Shown one piece after another: positions 42,922 to 52,048 of a stretch of DNA of 64,000 bases. A program made the position numbers and the translations under genes. The stretch lies in the NCBI GenBank assembly GCA_023429995.1, contig JAEZCE010000090.1, forward strand, positions 1 to 64,000. The letters are read 5' to 3'. Each line of letters starts with the position of its first letter. Position 1 is the first letter of the stretch. Source of the stretch: Bacillota bacterium. GTDB taxonomy: Bacteria > Bacillota > UBA4882 > UBA8346. The notes under the pieces are model-generated. The model saw nothing but the letters and a program-made list of their open reading frames with translations. It made no database searches and was not told the DNA's origin.

Positions 42922-44172
42922 ATGGACCCTTTAATTCGGGCAGAAGTGGTTATTGGTGAGAATACGAGGCAATTATTGGTTGAACGAAATGTTATTTTAA
43001 CAATTCCAGCAATTAAAGTCCGGAATATCAATGCCCGGGTAATCAATATAACCACTGATGTCATTGCAGATAAAGTGGTCATTCAAGGGGTTTTGCACAA
43101 ACAGATCTTCTTTGTCGGAGAAGATAATATTGTTCACCACCAGGCGGAGGACATTCCATTCAGTACCTTTATTGACGTTCCGGGAGCGGAGCCCGGTATG
43201 AACGTTCAAGTTGATCCGGTGGTTGAAACTGTTATTTTTAACTTACTGACACCAAATCTTATCCATCAAAAAGTGGTATTGGAATTCTTTGTAAAAATTA
43301 CCGAGAGCAGACAACTTAATGTTGTTACCGGTAACGGCCCCTTAGTAAGAGTTGATCAGGTTGTAGGCGAAAATACCAAGCAAGAACTGTTCGAGAATAT
43401 AGTCGCTCTTTCAACACCAGCTATCAAAATTGATGATATTACGGTAGTTATTCGTAATATAACAACTCATATCATTCAGGATAAAGTAATCGTTCAAGGC
43501 ATACTCCATAAACAAATCTTTTTCATCGGCACCAATAATATCGAATTACATCAGGCCGAAGACATTGAATTCTCGACTTTTGTAGATGTACCAGGCGCAA
43601 CTTTCGGCATGGATGTTGAAGTGGTACCAACTGTGGAATTTGTCAACTTTGAGCTACAAAATGCTACCACCTTAATTCAAAAAGTAGTCGTCGAATTCTT
43701 TGCCAAAGTTACTGAAAGTGTCCAACTTAACATCGTATTAGGCCCGGGAGCATTACTCAAACTTGAAACCGTAACCGGAGAAAATACAACCCAGATTTTG
43801 GTTGAGAATGTTTTTGGTTTGCCGATACCTACCGTCAAAATTCGCGAAATCGTTGCCAGTATCCGGGACATTGTAACCGAGGTCATTAATGATAAAGTGG
43901 TGATCCAAGGGATTTTACATAAGCAAATTTTCTTCATCGGCGAAGATAATTTGGAACATCATCAAGCTGAAGATATTCCATTCAGCACCTTCTTAGACAT
44001 CATCGGCGCCACTCCTGGAATGAATGTCAGGGTTGATTCCAGAATCGAAACGATTCTCTTCGAACTTCTGGATAGTTCAACCTTACGTCAAAAAGTCGTC
44101 ATCGAATTCTTTGTTAAGGTTACTGAAACTCAGCAGTTATTAGTACAGATTGTATCGCCGTATTACTTGTAA
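42922..44172 (+). CDS. Triple SPOCS/DUF3794-repeat protein (SipL-like)
   Basis: This 416-residue protein is built of three tandem copies of a domain of about 138 residues. Each copy runs GENT, then (K/H)VVIQG(I/V)LHKQIFF, then a HQAEDI-FSTF segment, PGA--GM-V and finally QKVV(L/V/I)EFF(V/A)K(V/I)TE. This pattern is the SPOCS/DUF3794 family found in SipL and spore coat proteins such as CotE-interacting factors. No signal peptide or LysM domain is present, unlike SipL. Copies two and three are closest to each other and copy one differs modestly, so recent duplication is likely. The start is ATG 42922 behind AAGGAGGG. A role in spore coat assembly is inferred. Confidence 0.85.
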   Translation: MDPLIRAEVVIGENTRQLLVERNVILTIPAIKVRNINARVINITTDVIADKVVIQGVLHKQIFFVGEDNIVHHQAEDIPFSTFIDVPGAEPGMNVQVDPVVETVIFNLLTPNLIHQKVVLEFFVKITESRQLNVVTGNGPLVRVDQVVGENTKQELFENIVALSTPAIKIDDITVVIRNITTHIIQDKVIVQGILHKQIFFIGTNNIELHQAEDIEFSTFVDVPGATFGMDVEVVPTVEFVNFELQNATTLIQKVVVEFFAKVTESVQLNIVLGPGALLKLETVTGENTTQILVENVFGLPIPTVKIREIVASIRDIVTEVINDKVVIQGILHKQIFFIGEDNLEHHQAEDIPFSTFLDIIGATPGMNVRVDSRIETILFELLDSSTLRQKVVIEFFVKVTETQQLLVQIVSPYYL

Positions 44173-44374
44173 TTCATGATGAAAATGTAAAAGTCCGACA
44201 AGGGATCGTTTCTAGAAACAGGTTGTTCAATTATGTTGAGCAACCTTCTTCTTTTTGAACGAACCTAAATATAATGCGTGTGAGGGTGATTTCCCCCTTC
44301 AAAATTTTCCTGCGGTTGATTTTTAAAGAACGGGCGGCATATAAATTATCGAGATGGATCGAAAAGGAGCCGCA

Positions 44375-46408
44375 ATGTTCGAAGAACGGGTGGGGAGATT
44401 TAGCACGGTCACTCGATACCGGGAGCTTTTTTCTAAAGAGATTTTCCAAATCGACCTTTGTTTGCTGGAGGTTCGTTTGATGAACCGCAATCAAAATTTG
44501 TTTGCATCCGGAACGGTAAAGCGTCGGATTCAGTATATTGAATTAGGCGAGGCCCTTCGAAAAACAGAAGACTTAATCCAGTTTACTATCCCAATCGGCA
44601 AGTCTTTTGAGGGGTCGCTTTCGGATTTACAAACCGACTTATCTCAAGAGTATTTTGTTCTTCAACCTTCACCCCAAAATGCTCATTTTGCTATTTTGGA
44701 ACAGGGATTCTTATTAAATGTCAAACCACTCACCCAGGTGGAAAAAGCGCCAGAGTACAATAAAATAAGAGTAAATTCCGTAACCAGCCAGGGAAAAGAC
44801 AGTACTCTGATTCAAATTCCTTGTAAGCTTGCAAGACCCTGTGGCGAACCGCAAAGTTTTATTGGTAAAGTCGAGTTTACGGACCTTTCAGCCCTTCCCA
44901 TCGCAGTGGCTGAAATTGAAGGAACCATTCATAAGGCGTTGGATAAAAATTTTTTCAAGGAGAAGGTCAGTCTATTGGTAAATGTTCCAACTCCAAACCG
45001 GGATCAAAAATTGTCACTTTACGGTGATATTCAGGAGGTGGAGTGGCAGTCAGATGGGGTTGATGCATTGGGCGGCATGATGACTTTTCTTTTAGACTAC
45101 CGATGGTATCTTACAACATATCGTGAGTTATCATGTTTAAAGCCTGGTATAGGCGATACTTTACCGTTCGAACAAATCGAAACTTTAGCGCCGAAAGATA
45201 AGGGGAGCTTTCATTTCCTAAAATCGTTTCGGGTTGAAATGCCCAATGTAAAAGAACTCATTGAAATTAAATTGGAAGAACTTCATTACGAAAATTCCGA
45301 AACCAAAAAAGGCATCCTTTTGCGTGCTGATATAACGCTGGGGATTACTTTTATAAACTTGGACGGAGTTGAACAATATCAAGAATACCAAACCGTTATC
45401 GATGAATTATTCCCCGCTTTTACTTCCAAGAGTCCCCATTCGATTATTGAGGCTGTTTTGGAGAGTAAAATTGTCGAATCCAATATCCGGAACCAGCATC
45501 TGAATATCATTCTCGGTTTCCAATATAACCCTCAAATCTACCAAAAAGAGGTAACTGCGATTGTAAGAGACGATTCTTCTGCGGAAGTAATAGAAGCCAA
45601 GGCATTTTTCGGTGGAAAAATTTATTCTTTCAGTGTTGATGAAAACCTCCCGTTGAAATTTCATCCGCTGCGGATTATCAAAGTGTTCGGCAGGGTATTG
45701 GAAATTAGCGGAACGGTTCATGAAGGCTGGGTATCCATCCGAGGAACGATAGTCATCAATATCCGGTATATTGATCACCTGCGACAAAATCGAGAGGATC
45801 ACTTTCAGCGGATTTTTCAAAATTTTTGTATATGGGGACAAGTGAAACCGGAAATGGAACTGGAATTTTTCTGTGAACTGGAATATGAACACTTTCAACT
45901 TACGGATATAAACATCGACTATCAATGTTTGGTTAAGGCCCGGATGAAGGCTTTTCATCAAAAGAGAATTGGAGTTAAAATCGCAACGGAGTTACCTCAA
46001 CCGGCTCCTATGGCTTCAATTGACTCACTACAAAATGTAGAGTTTGCGACAAATTATAAGGACTTAGGGTTGGAGTGGAATCTTCCCCTGCTAAAGGGTG
46101 ATCTTCAAGAGATTGCCAAAAGCGAGGTTCGGATTTCCCAATTCAAGTACCAGTACTCTGAAAATGCAATTTTAATCAAAGGTTGCCTCACCGGAGAGAT
46201 CGAATATTGGGATCAAAAACAATACCTTCAAAAGTTATCCCTGGAATTGCCGTTTTGGCGATTTATTCCCAATGAAGAGTCGAAACAATGCATGAATCGT
46301 AAATTATTTCCGGAGATTCGCAATTACAGTTATCAGCCTTTACAGGCGGTGCCCTGGATGAAGAGGCGACTTAAAATTCATTTGGATTTGGGACTTTGCA
46401 CAATTTAG
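44375..46408 (+). CDS. Large SPOCS-related protein, 677 residues
   Basis: This long soluble protein has recurrent, diverged DUF3794-like segments, such as VKRRIQYIELGEAL, VEGTIHKALDKNFF and the LKGDL...IKGCLTGEIEYWDQ region near the end. I count four to five beta-rich repeats, but they are weak. It begins at ATG 44375 (AAAGGAG six bases upstream); an in-frame ATG at 44354 lies before that site. It follows the triple-SPOCS gene by 200 bases, so both probably build the same spore-related structure. No signal peptide is present. Confidence 0.7.
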   Translation: MFEERVGRFSTVTRYRELFSKEIFQIDLCLLEVRLMNRNQNLFASGTVKRRIQYIELGEALRKTEDLIQFTIPIGKSFEGSLSDLQTDLSQEYFVLQPSPQNAHFAILEQGFLLNVKPLTQVEKAPEYNKIRVNSVTSQGKDSTLIQIPCKLARPCGEPQSFIGKVEFTDLSALPIAVAEIEGTIHKALDKNFFKEKVSLLVNVPTPNRDQKLSLYGDIQEVEWQSDGVDALGGMMTFLLDYRWYLTTYRELSCLKPGIGDTLPFEQIETLAPKDKGSFHFLKSFRVEMPNVKELIEIKLEELHYENSETKKGILLRADITLGITFINLDGVEQYQEYQTVIDELFPAFTSKSPHSIIEAVLESKIVESNIRNQHLNIILGFQYNPQIYQKEVTAIVRDDSSAEVIEAKAFFGGKIYSFSVDENLPLKFHPLRIIKVFGRVLEISGTVHEGWVSIRGTIVINIRYIDHLRQNREDHFQRIFQNFCIWGQVKPEMELEFFCELEYEHFQLTDINIDYQCLVKARMKAFHQKRIGVKIATELPQPAPMASIDSLQNVEFATNYKDLGLEWNLPLLKGDLQEIAKSEVRISQFKYQYSENAILIKGCLTGEIEYWDQKQYLQKLSLELPFWRFIPNEESKQCMNRKLFPEIRNYSYQPLQAVPWMKRRLKIHLDLGLCTI

Positions 46409-46421
46409 GAGGAATATCAAG

Positions 46422-47429
46422 TTGAAAGTGTTATTGCAAAACCGCGGTAGTTTTCGAAATTCGGTTGCCGGAGACGGAATTCAGCTTCTTAAAACTCAGG
46501 AATATTTGAAAAAAATAAATATTGACGCCGATATCAGTTGTGATCCGCAAGTTGATCTAGGGAAATACGACTTAGTTCATTTATTTAACCTTATGCCGAT
46601 AGATGAAATTTATCCGCTTTTCCAGAATGCCCGGGATCAAAAGAAAAAAATTGTTTTGTCAACGATATATTGGAATCCCGAAGAATTTTTGCTGCAAAAC
46701 GCGAATTTACAACATCTGAAGGATTGGTGGCAAAAAAGCATGCCGATGCGGGAAGAAATGCTCCGGGGGGTCGATTTGATTCTCCCCAATTCAAAATTAG
46801 AACTGACCGTGATTGAAAAAGAATTTTCACGGGTCCCCAAGGCAAGAATCGTGATTAACGGGGTTGACCGAGCATATGCTTTGGCAAGAGCGGAATCTTT
46901 TGTCAATCGCCATGGATGGCAGGATTTTTTACTTTCAGTGGGGAGAATTTGCCGGCGTAAAAATCAATTGGCCATCATCCAGGCAGCCAAGAATATAGGA
47001 TTACCTCTGGTGTTACTGGGCCCTGTCAATGATGGCCTGTATTACCGGGATTGCCGCCGGGCATCTGCAGGCCATAAGGTATTGTTTATTGACAGTCTTA
47101 CTCAAAAAGATTTGAGTTCCGCTTATGCAGCCGCCCGGGTTCATGTTTTGGCAAGCTGGTATGATACTCCCGGCCTTGTATCTTTGGAAGCCGCCCTGGC
47201 CGGATGCGCGGTTGTCACAACGGTACGCGGCTGCGCCAAAGAATACTTGGGAGACTTGGCCCACTATTGTAACCCCGCCAATGGAAAAAGTATTGAAAAA
47301 GCGCTGGAAAAATCTTGGCTGGCCAGGAGAAACAACGAATTAAAATCGCATGTTTTGAATTTTTTTACCTGGGAAAGGGTGGCCGAACAAACTTTAACTG
47401 CTTATAAAAGCGTGTTGGAGTCTTTTTAA
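46422..47429 (+). CDS. Glycosyltransferase, GT-B fold (family 4-like)
   Basis: This 335-residue retaining glycosyltransferase is of the group 1 type. Landmarks are LILPNSKLELTVIEKEF, the VINGVDRAYA nucleotide-sugar loop, LLSVGRICRRKN and the C-terminal ASWYDTPGLVSLEAALAGCAVVTT (E-x7-E region). The start is TTG 46422 behind AGGAGG. It lies 14 bases after the large SPOCS-related gene, so it may glycosylate a spore-surface component; that is inference. It overlaps the convergent PBP2 gene by four bases. Confidence 0.9.
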   Translation: MKVLLQNRGSFRNSVAGDGIQLLKTQEYLKKINIDADISCDPQVDLGKYDLVHLFNLMPIDEIYPLFQNARDQKKKIVLSTIYWNPEEFLLQNANLQHLKDWWQKSMPMREEMLRGVDLILPNSKLELTVIEKEFSRVPKARIVINGVDRAYALARAESFVNRHGWQDFLLSVGRICRRKNQLAIIQAAKNIGLPLVLLGPVNDGLYYRDCRRASAGHKVLFIDSLTQKDLSSAYAAARVHVLASWYDTPGLVSLEAALAGCAVVTTVRGCAKEYLGDLAHYCNPANGKSIEKALEKSWLARRNNELKSHVLNFFTWERVAEQTLTAYKSVLESF

Positions 47430-49441
47430 TTTCTATTTTCAATCTGCTCGGGCTCGGTGATTTCCGGAACCGCAGGAACATTTTCGCCGGGGTTAACGAG
47501 CAATTCCAAATTCTGTTCCGGAGTTGGGGTTACCTCTTCAGAAACTTCCTCGTTGATTTTCGGTTTGATGATTGGAGTTAAATGGTGGATTTGGGGTCGC
47601 TGCTGAAGATGAAAGAAGGCTTCCAAAATCCTTCGGGCAATAGGAGCGGCTCCGCCGGAACCGGAACCTCCTTGTTCAACAAAAACCACGATCACAATTT
47701 GGGGTTTATCAGCCGGCGCATAACAAGCAAATACTCCGGAATTATCATAAGGTGGCTTTTGAGCAGTTCCGGTTTTTCCGGCAATGGGATATTTATCCGT
47801 CGGGAAACCTTGAAACGCGGAAGAAGCGGTTCCTCCATCGCCGATGACTTCTTTTAAACCTTGTTCAATGATGGATTGAACCCCATGGGGAAAGTTTAAA
47901 TCAACCACCAATTCACGGGTAAACTTGGAAATCAACCTACCGGAAGGAGTTGTTATTTTTGAAACGAGATGCGGCCTGTAAATTTTGCCATTATTGGCGA
48001 TAGCCGCATAAACATTTGCTAATTGCAGGGGAGTTACTGTAAGATAGGTTTGTCCGATCCCGAGCATGGCGGTTTCGATTGGGTGCCATACTTTTTCCCG
48101 GGTATTTTTATATTTCCAGACCGGATCGGGGACCAATCCCGAGCATTCCCCGGGATATAGGTTTAGCCCGGTGGGTTTGCCTAAACCAAACAGGCGGGAG
48201 TAGTCCGCAAGTTTTTTAACCCCCACTCTCCGGCTAAGTTCAGCCATGACCACATTGCAAGAATTCTTTAACCCCTCAACAATCGTTTCATGACCATGTT
48301 TCCTGGGACCCGAGGCGGCGGTCGCTACCCAGCAAGGAAAATTTTTCTTCCATATCGGATCATAGCCATTGCAATAAAATTTATCCGCCAGGGTTGCTTT
48401 ATTTTCCAATAGAGCGGATATCACGGTGATCGGCTTAAAAGTAGATCCCGGCGCAAACTCGCCTTGAATGTTCCGGTTGGTTAAGGGATGAAATGGATCC
48501 TGATACAGTTTATCCGCGGTTTCCTGGGGCATAACTCCAATAAACCAATTGGGATCAAATCCAGGTTTGCTGACCATGGCCAGAATGTTTCCATTTCGGG
48601 GATCGAGGGCTAAAACTGTTCCGGATTTGGCATTTTTATATCGGGTATGTTTTTGGAGGGCGATCAACTGTTCATCCAGAGCCTTCTCGGCAGCTTCCTG
48701 GATTTTCAGGTCAATCGTCAAATGAATGTTATTGCCGGGAATGGTGTCGGTTTTATCGATTAACCGTAAAGGCCGGCCATGAATATCCACTTCATAAGTC
48801 TTCCCGCCGCTATTTCCACGCAAGAACTTTTCATAGGTTCGTTCCAAACCGGTTTTTCCGATACTATCACCCAAATGGTACCCCTGATTTTTCAATTCAT
48901 GTAATTCCCGTTGATTAATTTCCCGAACGTATCCAAACAAATGGCAGGCTAAATCTTTGTATGGGTAGTAACGTACCGGCGCTTCCTGAACTTCCACTCC
49001 TTGCAGGTTGAATTTGGATTCTAAAAGTTTAATGAAAGCGGCCGAATCGATATCTTTTTTTATGGTCAGATATTGATAAGGAATAGATTGAATTTCAGGA
49101 TTCTCCAACTTTGTTTGGAGTTCCAATTCATTCATTCCGATGATACGACATAACATTTTTTGAGTTTTCGTTTTTTTATTGATATCATCCGGAACCACCA
49201 ACACGTTATGGGATATTCGGTTGGTGACTAAAACCTGGTTATTCCGATCATAAATCATTCCCCGAGGAGCATCGCTTTTAATCATTCTGGTTTGGTTTTC
49301 CCTGGATTTAACCATGATTGAGGCGCCCTCCATAATCTGGAGGTCCCATAAGCGGGCAAAAAGGATCAAAAAAGCGACTACTACCATACCGAAGAGCTGT
49401 TTAAATTTTTTTTCCAGTTTTCGTATGCGATCATTATCCAA
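47426..49441 (-). CDS. mrdA: Penicillin-binding protein 2 (class B transpeptidase)
   Basis: This cell-wall transpeptidase has 671 residues. One N-terminal membrane helix (about 15-35) precedes the dimerisation domain (about 50-235; DAPRGMIYDRNNQVL, GYVREIN). The transpeptidase domain has GSTFKPI (SxxK), SCN (SxN) and GKTGTAQ (KTG). A low-complexity Pro/Glu-rich tail follows. I place the start at TTG 49441 because GGGGAT is correctly spaced; a TTG six codons upstream lacks a site. Whether it serves elongation or sporulation (SpoVD-like) is unclear; no PASTA domain is present. Confidence 0.93.
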   Translation of the reverse strand: MDNDRIRKLEKKFKQLFGMVVVAFLILFARLWDLQIMEGASIMVKSRENQTRMIKSDAPRGMIYDRNNQVLVTNRISHNVLVVPDDINKKTKTQKMLCRIIGMNELELQTKLENPEIQSIPYQYLTIKKDIDSAAFIKLLESKFNLQGVEVQEAPVRYYPYKDLACHLFGYVREINQRELHELKNQGYHLGDSIGKTGLERTYEKFLRGNSGGKTYEVDIHGRPLRLIDKTDTIPGNNIHLTIDLKIQEAAEKALDEQLIALQKHTRYKNAKSGTVLALDPRNGNILAMVSKPGFDPNWFIGVMPQETADKLYQDPFHPLTNRNIQGEFAPGSTFKPITVISALLENKATLADKFYCNGYDPIWKKNFPCWVATAASGPRKHGHETIVEGLKNSCNVVMAELSRRVGVKKLADYSRLFGLGKPTGLNLYPGECSGLVPDPVWKYKNTREKVWHPIETAMLGIGQTYLTVTPLQLANVYAAIANNGKIYRPHLVSKITTPSGRLISKFTRELVVDLNFPHGVQSIIEQGLKEVIGDGGTASSAFQGFPTDKYPIAGKTGTAQKPPYDNSGVFACYAPADKPQIVIVVFVEQGGSGSGGAAPIARRILEAFFHLQQRPQIHHLTPIIKPKINEEVSEEVTPTPEQNLELLVNPGENVPAVPEITEPEQIENRN

Positions 49442-49667
49442 AGCCGATCCCCGCTTCAAAAATATTGATAAACATACTTAGTATAAGTAAAAGTATGGGA
49501 AAATATTCCTGGGCACTCTTTGTAACAGTCACAAAGTTTGGAAGTTGGGTAAAAGGCATTAAAACTTATTTAAAATGGCGTAAAAATTTATAAAATGAAT
49601 TATCCGTCCATTATAATAGACAAATAAGGATATCATGCCTTAATTTATTAAAAATGAGGAAATATGA

Positions 49668-49850
49668 ATGGGAAATAATCGATTGAAACAGGAAGATCAT
49701 TGCTTTGAATGTTTGCGGAACGTTAAAGGAGTTTGCGCGGCGTTTAAAAACAAACAATGGCCATGTTGGGCCTTTATAAATGACAAAGCAGAATATGAAA
49801 TACGGGAAAGAGAACGTAAGAATTATCTCGAAAAACATGATATTGCCTAA
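49668..49850 (+). CDS. Small four-cysteine protein
   Basis: This 60-residue protein has four cysteines arranged CFEC...GVC...PCW, as in a compact zinc or iron-sulfur site, and a basic/acidic helical tail (REREKNYLEK-like). The start ATG 49668 follows GAGG at eight bases. It resembles the 63-residue protein at 20304 in size and style, but not clearly in sequence. The family is unknown to me. Confidence 0.6.
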   Translation: MGNNRLKQEDHCFECLRNVKGVCAAFKNKQWPCWAFINDKAEYEIRERERKNYLEKHDIA

Positions 49851-49856
49851 AATATT

Positions 49857-49888
49857 CAGGGCTTCCGGTTTTAAGAAGCCCTGTTTTT
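49857..49888. terminator. Intrinsic terminator between convergent genes
   Basis: CAGGGCTTC pairs with GAAGCCCTG, followed by TTTTTAT. It serves the plus-strand gene and, with the A-rich left side, possibly the minus-strand gene. Confidence 0.85.
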
Positions 49889-49889
49889 A

Positions 49890-50246
49890 TTATCGTTTTG
49901 GCATGGGCGGCTTTGGAAGGATTTCTTCAATCGCTTTGGCCTGCTCCGGAGTGATGGTGCCATCTTTGACCAAAGCGTCGAGCGGACCCTCTTTTCCTTG
50001 GGGTGGCTGGTTATCCATTGGTTTGGGCGGCGGGCCGTTTTTGCGTATATCTTGAAAGTATTGTATAACGGCATCTTCTTGACTTTGAGTGATTACTTTT
50101 CTTTCAACCAGTTTATCCAGTTTATTTTTAAATTCCGCTTCCATTTTGGATGGATCGGGCGGGGGACCCGGTGGGTTTTCCGCAATGCACATTGCGGTGA
50201 CTCCTAATAACGATAACAAAAAAAATACGGCGAGAATTTTTTTCAT
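49890..50246 (-). CDS. Exported protein with DUF2680-like repeats
   Basis: This secreted protein of 118 residues has a signal peptide (residues 1-22, ending MCIAE). The mature part has two short helix-turn repeats, LVERKVITQSQEDAVIQYF and LVKDGTITPEQAKAIEEI, of the type seen in DUF2680/YckD proteins. Proline-rich linkers (PPGPPPDP, KPPMPK) surround them. ATG 50246 follows AAAAAGGAGGG. The role is unknown. Confidence 0.75.
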   Translation of the reverse strand: MKKILAVFFLLSLLGVTAMCIAENPPGPPPDPSKMEAEFKNKLDKLVERKVITQSQEDAVIQYFQDIRKNGPPPKPMDNQPPQGKEGPLDALVKDGTITPEQAKAIEEILPKPPMPKR

Positions 50247-50790
50247 AAGTATATTACCCTCCTTTTTGGTGGACTATATTTTTGATCATACATGGAAATT
50301 ATGTCCATCCGGTGAAGGTATTGTGTTTGAATTGCAACTTTTTAAAATATTATCGGATGTTGAACCGACCAAATTTGAGGTAAACGAGGAGTTTAAAAAG
50401 ATTGAATGAGGATTTCACGGGTGCTTAATCAGGATTTAGTTCAAATTTTAATGTGTTTTTCGTCGTTATGAGTTATAATAATATTAACAAGGGATGTTGC
50501 TGGTTTGAAGAGAGAGAATCTCATCTATCGATTGATAGAAGGAGAATCTGGTTATCGCAATGGAGGCGATAGCCGATACATAACCCGCAAATCGACCGGG
50601 AGAAGCGGGCAGGTAATGAAGACAGATATCAATGTCCGAACCTGAAACCGGTCATCATCAGACCTTTTTTGAAATTGGCGCTGGTTAGAAGGCCAATTTT
50701 TTTTCTGAAATAATGAAGGCCATCCCTGAATATTTATGTTCGTTGTCATTTTGAATTCATTTTTAATCGACTTTGAATTGGAGGTAACCG
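50247..50790 (+). promoter_or_regulatory. Malic enzyme upstream region
   Basis: The first 170 bases hold nothing recognised. TATAAT at 50474-50479 (weak -35) may start a leader transcript of about 300 bases, whose structured part is listed separately. The last 85 bases carry the GGAGGT ribosome site of the malic enzyme gene. Confidence 0.5.
50520..50705 (+). ncRNA. Structured leader RNA with two terminators (unidentified riboswitch candidate)
   Basis: Nested stems are visible: CTATC/GATAG (50525), ATCT/AGAT (50546, 50624) enclosing GGTTAT/ATAACC (50550, 50580) with inner ATCGC/GCGAT, and CCCGC/GCGGG (50584, 50605). A competing pair is CAGGT/ACCTG (50610, 50640). Two terminators follow: GGTC-ATCATCA-GACC plus TTTTTT, and AATTGGC/GCCAATT plus eight T (50672-50705). 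The layout is that of a transcriptional switch before malic enzyme. A CAGGTAAT...GACAGA block recalls glycine riboswitches, but the remainder does not fit. Confidence 0.55.
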
Positions 50791-52017
50791 ATGAGTTTAC
50801 GGGAAGAAGCTTTGGCATTACACAAGGAGCACCATGGAAAAATTGCGGTGGCCAGCAAAGTCCAAGTAAGGGATGGTAAGGAGCTAAGCTTAGCCTATTC
50901 TCCGGGAGTCGCCGAACCTTGCAAAGAAATCGCTAGGGACCCGCTTCTGAGTTATGACTATACCAATCGCGGCAATATGGTCGCTGTGGTATCGGATGGC
51001 ACTGCCGTATTGGGTCTGGGTGACATAGGGCCTGAAGCGGGCTTGCCGGTTATGGAAGGAAAAGCCATTCTTTTTAAAAATTTCGCCGACATTGACGCTT
51101 TTCCAATCTGTCTTGGCACCAAAAAAGTTGAGGAAGTCATTCAGGCCGTGAAGTGGCTGGAGCCCACTTTTGGCGGCGTCAATTTGGAAGATATATCGGG
51201 CCCGCGCTGTTTTGAAATCGAGGAGAGATTGAAAGCCTTGATGTCAATTCCGGTATTTCATGACGATCAGCACGGCACGGCTGTGGTTTGCGTGGCCGGA
51301 TTGTGGAATGCTCTGAAAGTAGTCCGCAAAGATATTTCTAAGATAAGAATGGTCGTGAATGGAGCCGGTGCGGCCGGTATCTCCATCGCCAAACTTTTAA
51401 TCGCTTGCGGTTTGTCACCGGAAAACCTGAGTATGTGCGATAAGAGCGGATTATTATACCCCGGGAGCAATCCTGATAACCCCTATATGGAAAAGATGGC
51501 CGCACTCACCAATCCCCGGGGCCGCAAGGGGACTCTCGCCGATGCCTTGACCGGCGCCGATGCTTTTATTGGTGTTTCAGCCGCCAATATTGTCAGTGCG
51601 GAAATGGTAAAAACGATGGCTCCCGGGGCGGTGATATTTGCCATGGCCAATCCGGCGCCTGAAGTCATGCCTGAAATTGCTCTGGGAGCCGGAGCCGTTA
51701 TCGTGGGGACCGGCCGTTCGGACTATCCGAACCAAATCAACAATGTTTTGGGTTTCCCGGGTATTTTCCGGGGGACTCTTGATGTGCGCGCCAAAGAGAT
51801 CAATGAACCGATGAAGGTGGCGGCGGCCAAAGCCATAGCCGGTATCGTGGCTGCCGATGAACTGGCGGTAGATTACATTATCCCCAAACCTTTTGACCGC
51901 CGGGTGGTGCCCGCGGTGGCTCTGGCTGTGGCCAAAGCGGCGATGGACAGCGGGGTGGCCAAGACTCCAAAAACAGAGCAGGAATTAATTGAGGGACTGA
52001 AAAAAAGAGGGTTATGA
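50791..52017 (+). CDS. Malic enzyme (NAD(P)-dependent, short form)
   Basis: This enzyme decarboxylates malate to pyruvate with reduction of NAD(P). At 408 residues it is the short bacterial type, without the phosphotransacetylase domain of MaeB. Motifs: SLAYSPGVAEPC, GLGDIGPEAGLPVMEGKA, VFHDDQHGTAVV (metal site), NGAGAAGISIAKLL (Rossmann) and VGTGRSDYPNQINNVLGFPG. It begins at ATG 50791 behind GGAGGT. The structured leader upstream suggests metabolite control. The two-component system follows 30 bases downstream. Confidence 0.95.
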   Translation: MSLREEALALHKEHHGKIAVASKVQVRDGKELSLAYSPGVAEPCKEIARDPLLSYDYTNRGNMVAVVSDGTAVLGLGDIGPEAGLPVMEGKAILFKNFADIDAFPICLGTKKVEEVIQAVKWLEPTFGGVNLEDISGPRCFEIEERLKALMSIPVFHDDQHGTAVVCVAGLWNALKVVRKDISKIRMVVNGAGAAGISIAKLLIACGLSPENLSMCDKSGLLYPGSNPDNPYMEKMAALTNPRGRKGTLADALTGADAFIGVSAANIVSAEMVKTMAPGAVIFAMANPAPEVMPEIALGAGAVIVGTGRSDYPNQINNVLGFPGIFRGTLDVRAKEINEPMKVAAAKAIAGIVAADELAVDYIIPKPFDRRVVPAVALAVAKAAMDSGVAKTPKTEQELIEGLKKRGL

Positions 52018-52048
52018 TAAAATTCGGATAAATCAGGAAAAAGGCTTG

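Noticed and set aside
47582..47857. Plus-strand reading frame of 91 residues inside the PBP2 gene
   Set aside because: It is antisense to the conserved transpeptidase domain and has no start signal.
50540..50630. Glycine riboswitch before malic enzyme
   Set aside because: The CAGGTAA and GACAGA blocks are suggestive, but the conserved CCGAAGG core and the second aptamer are missing.
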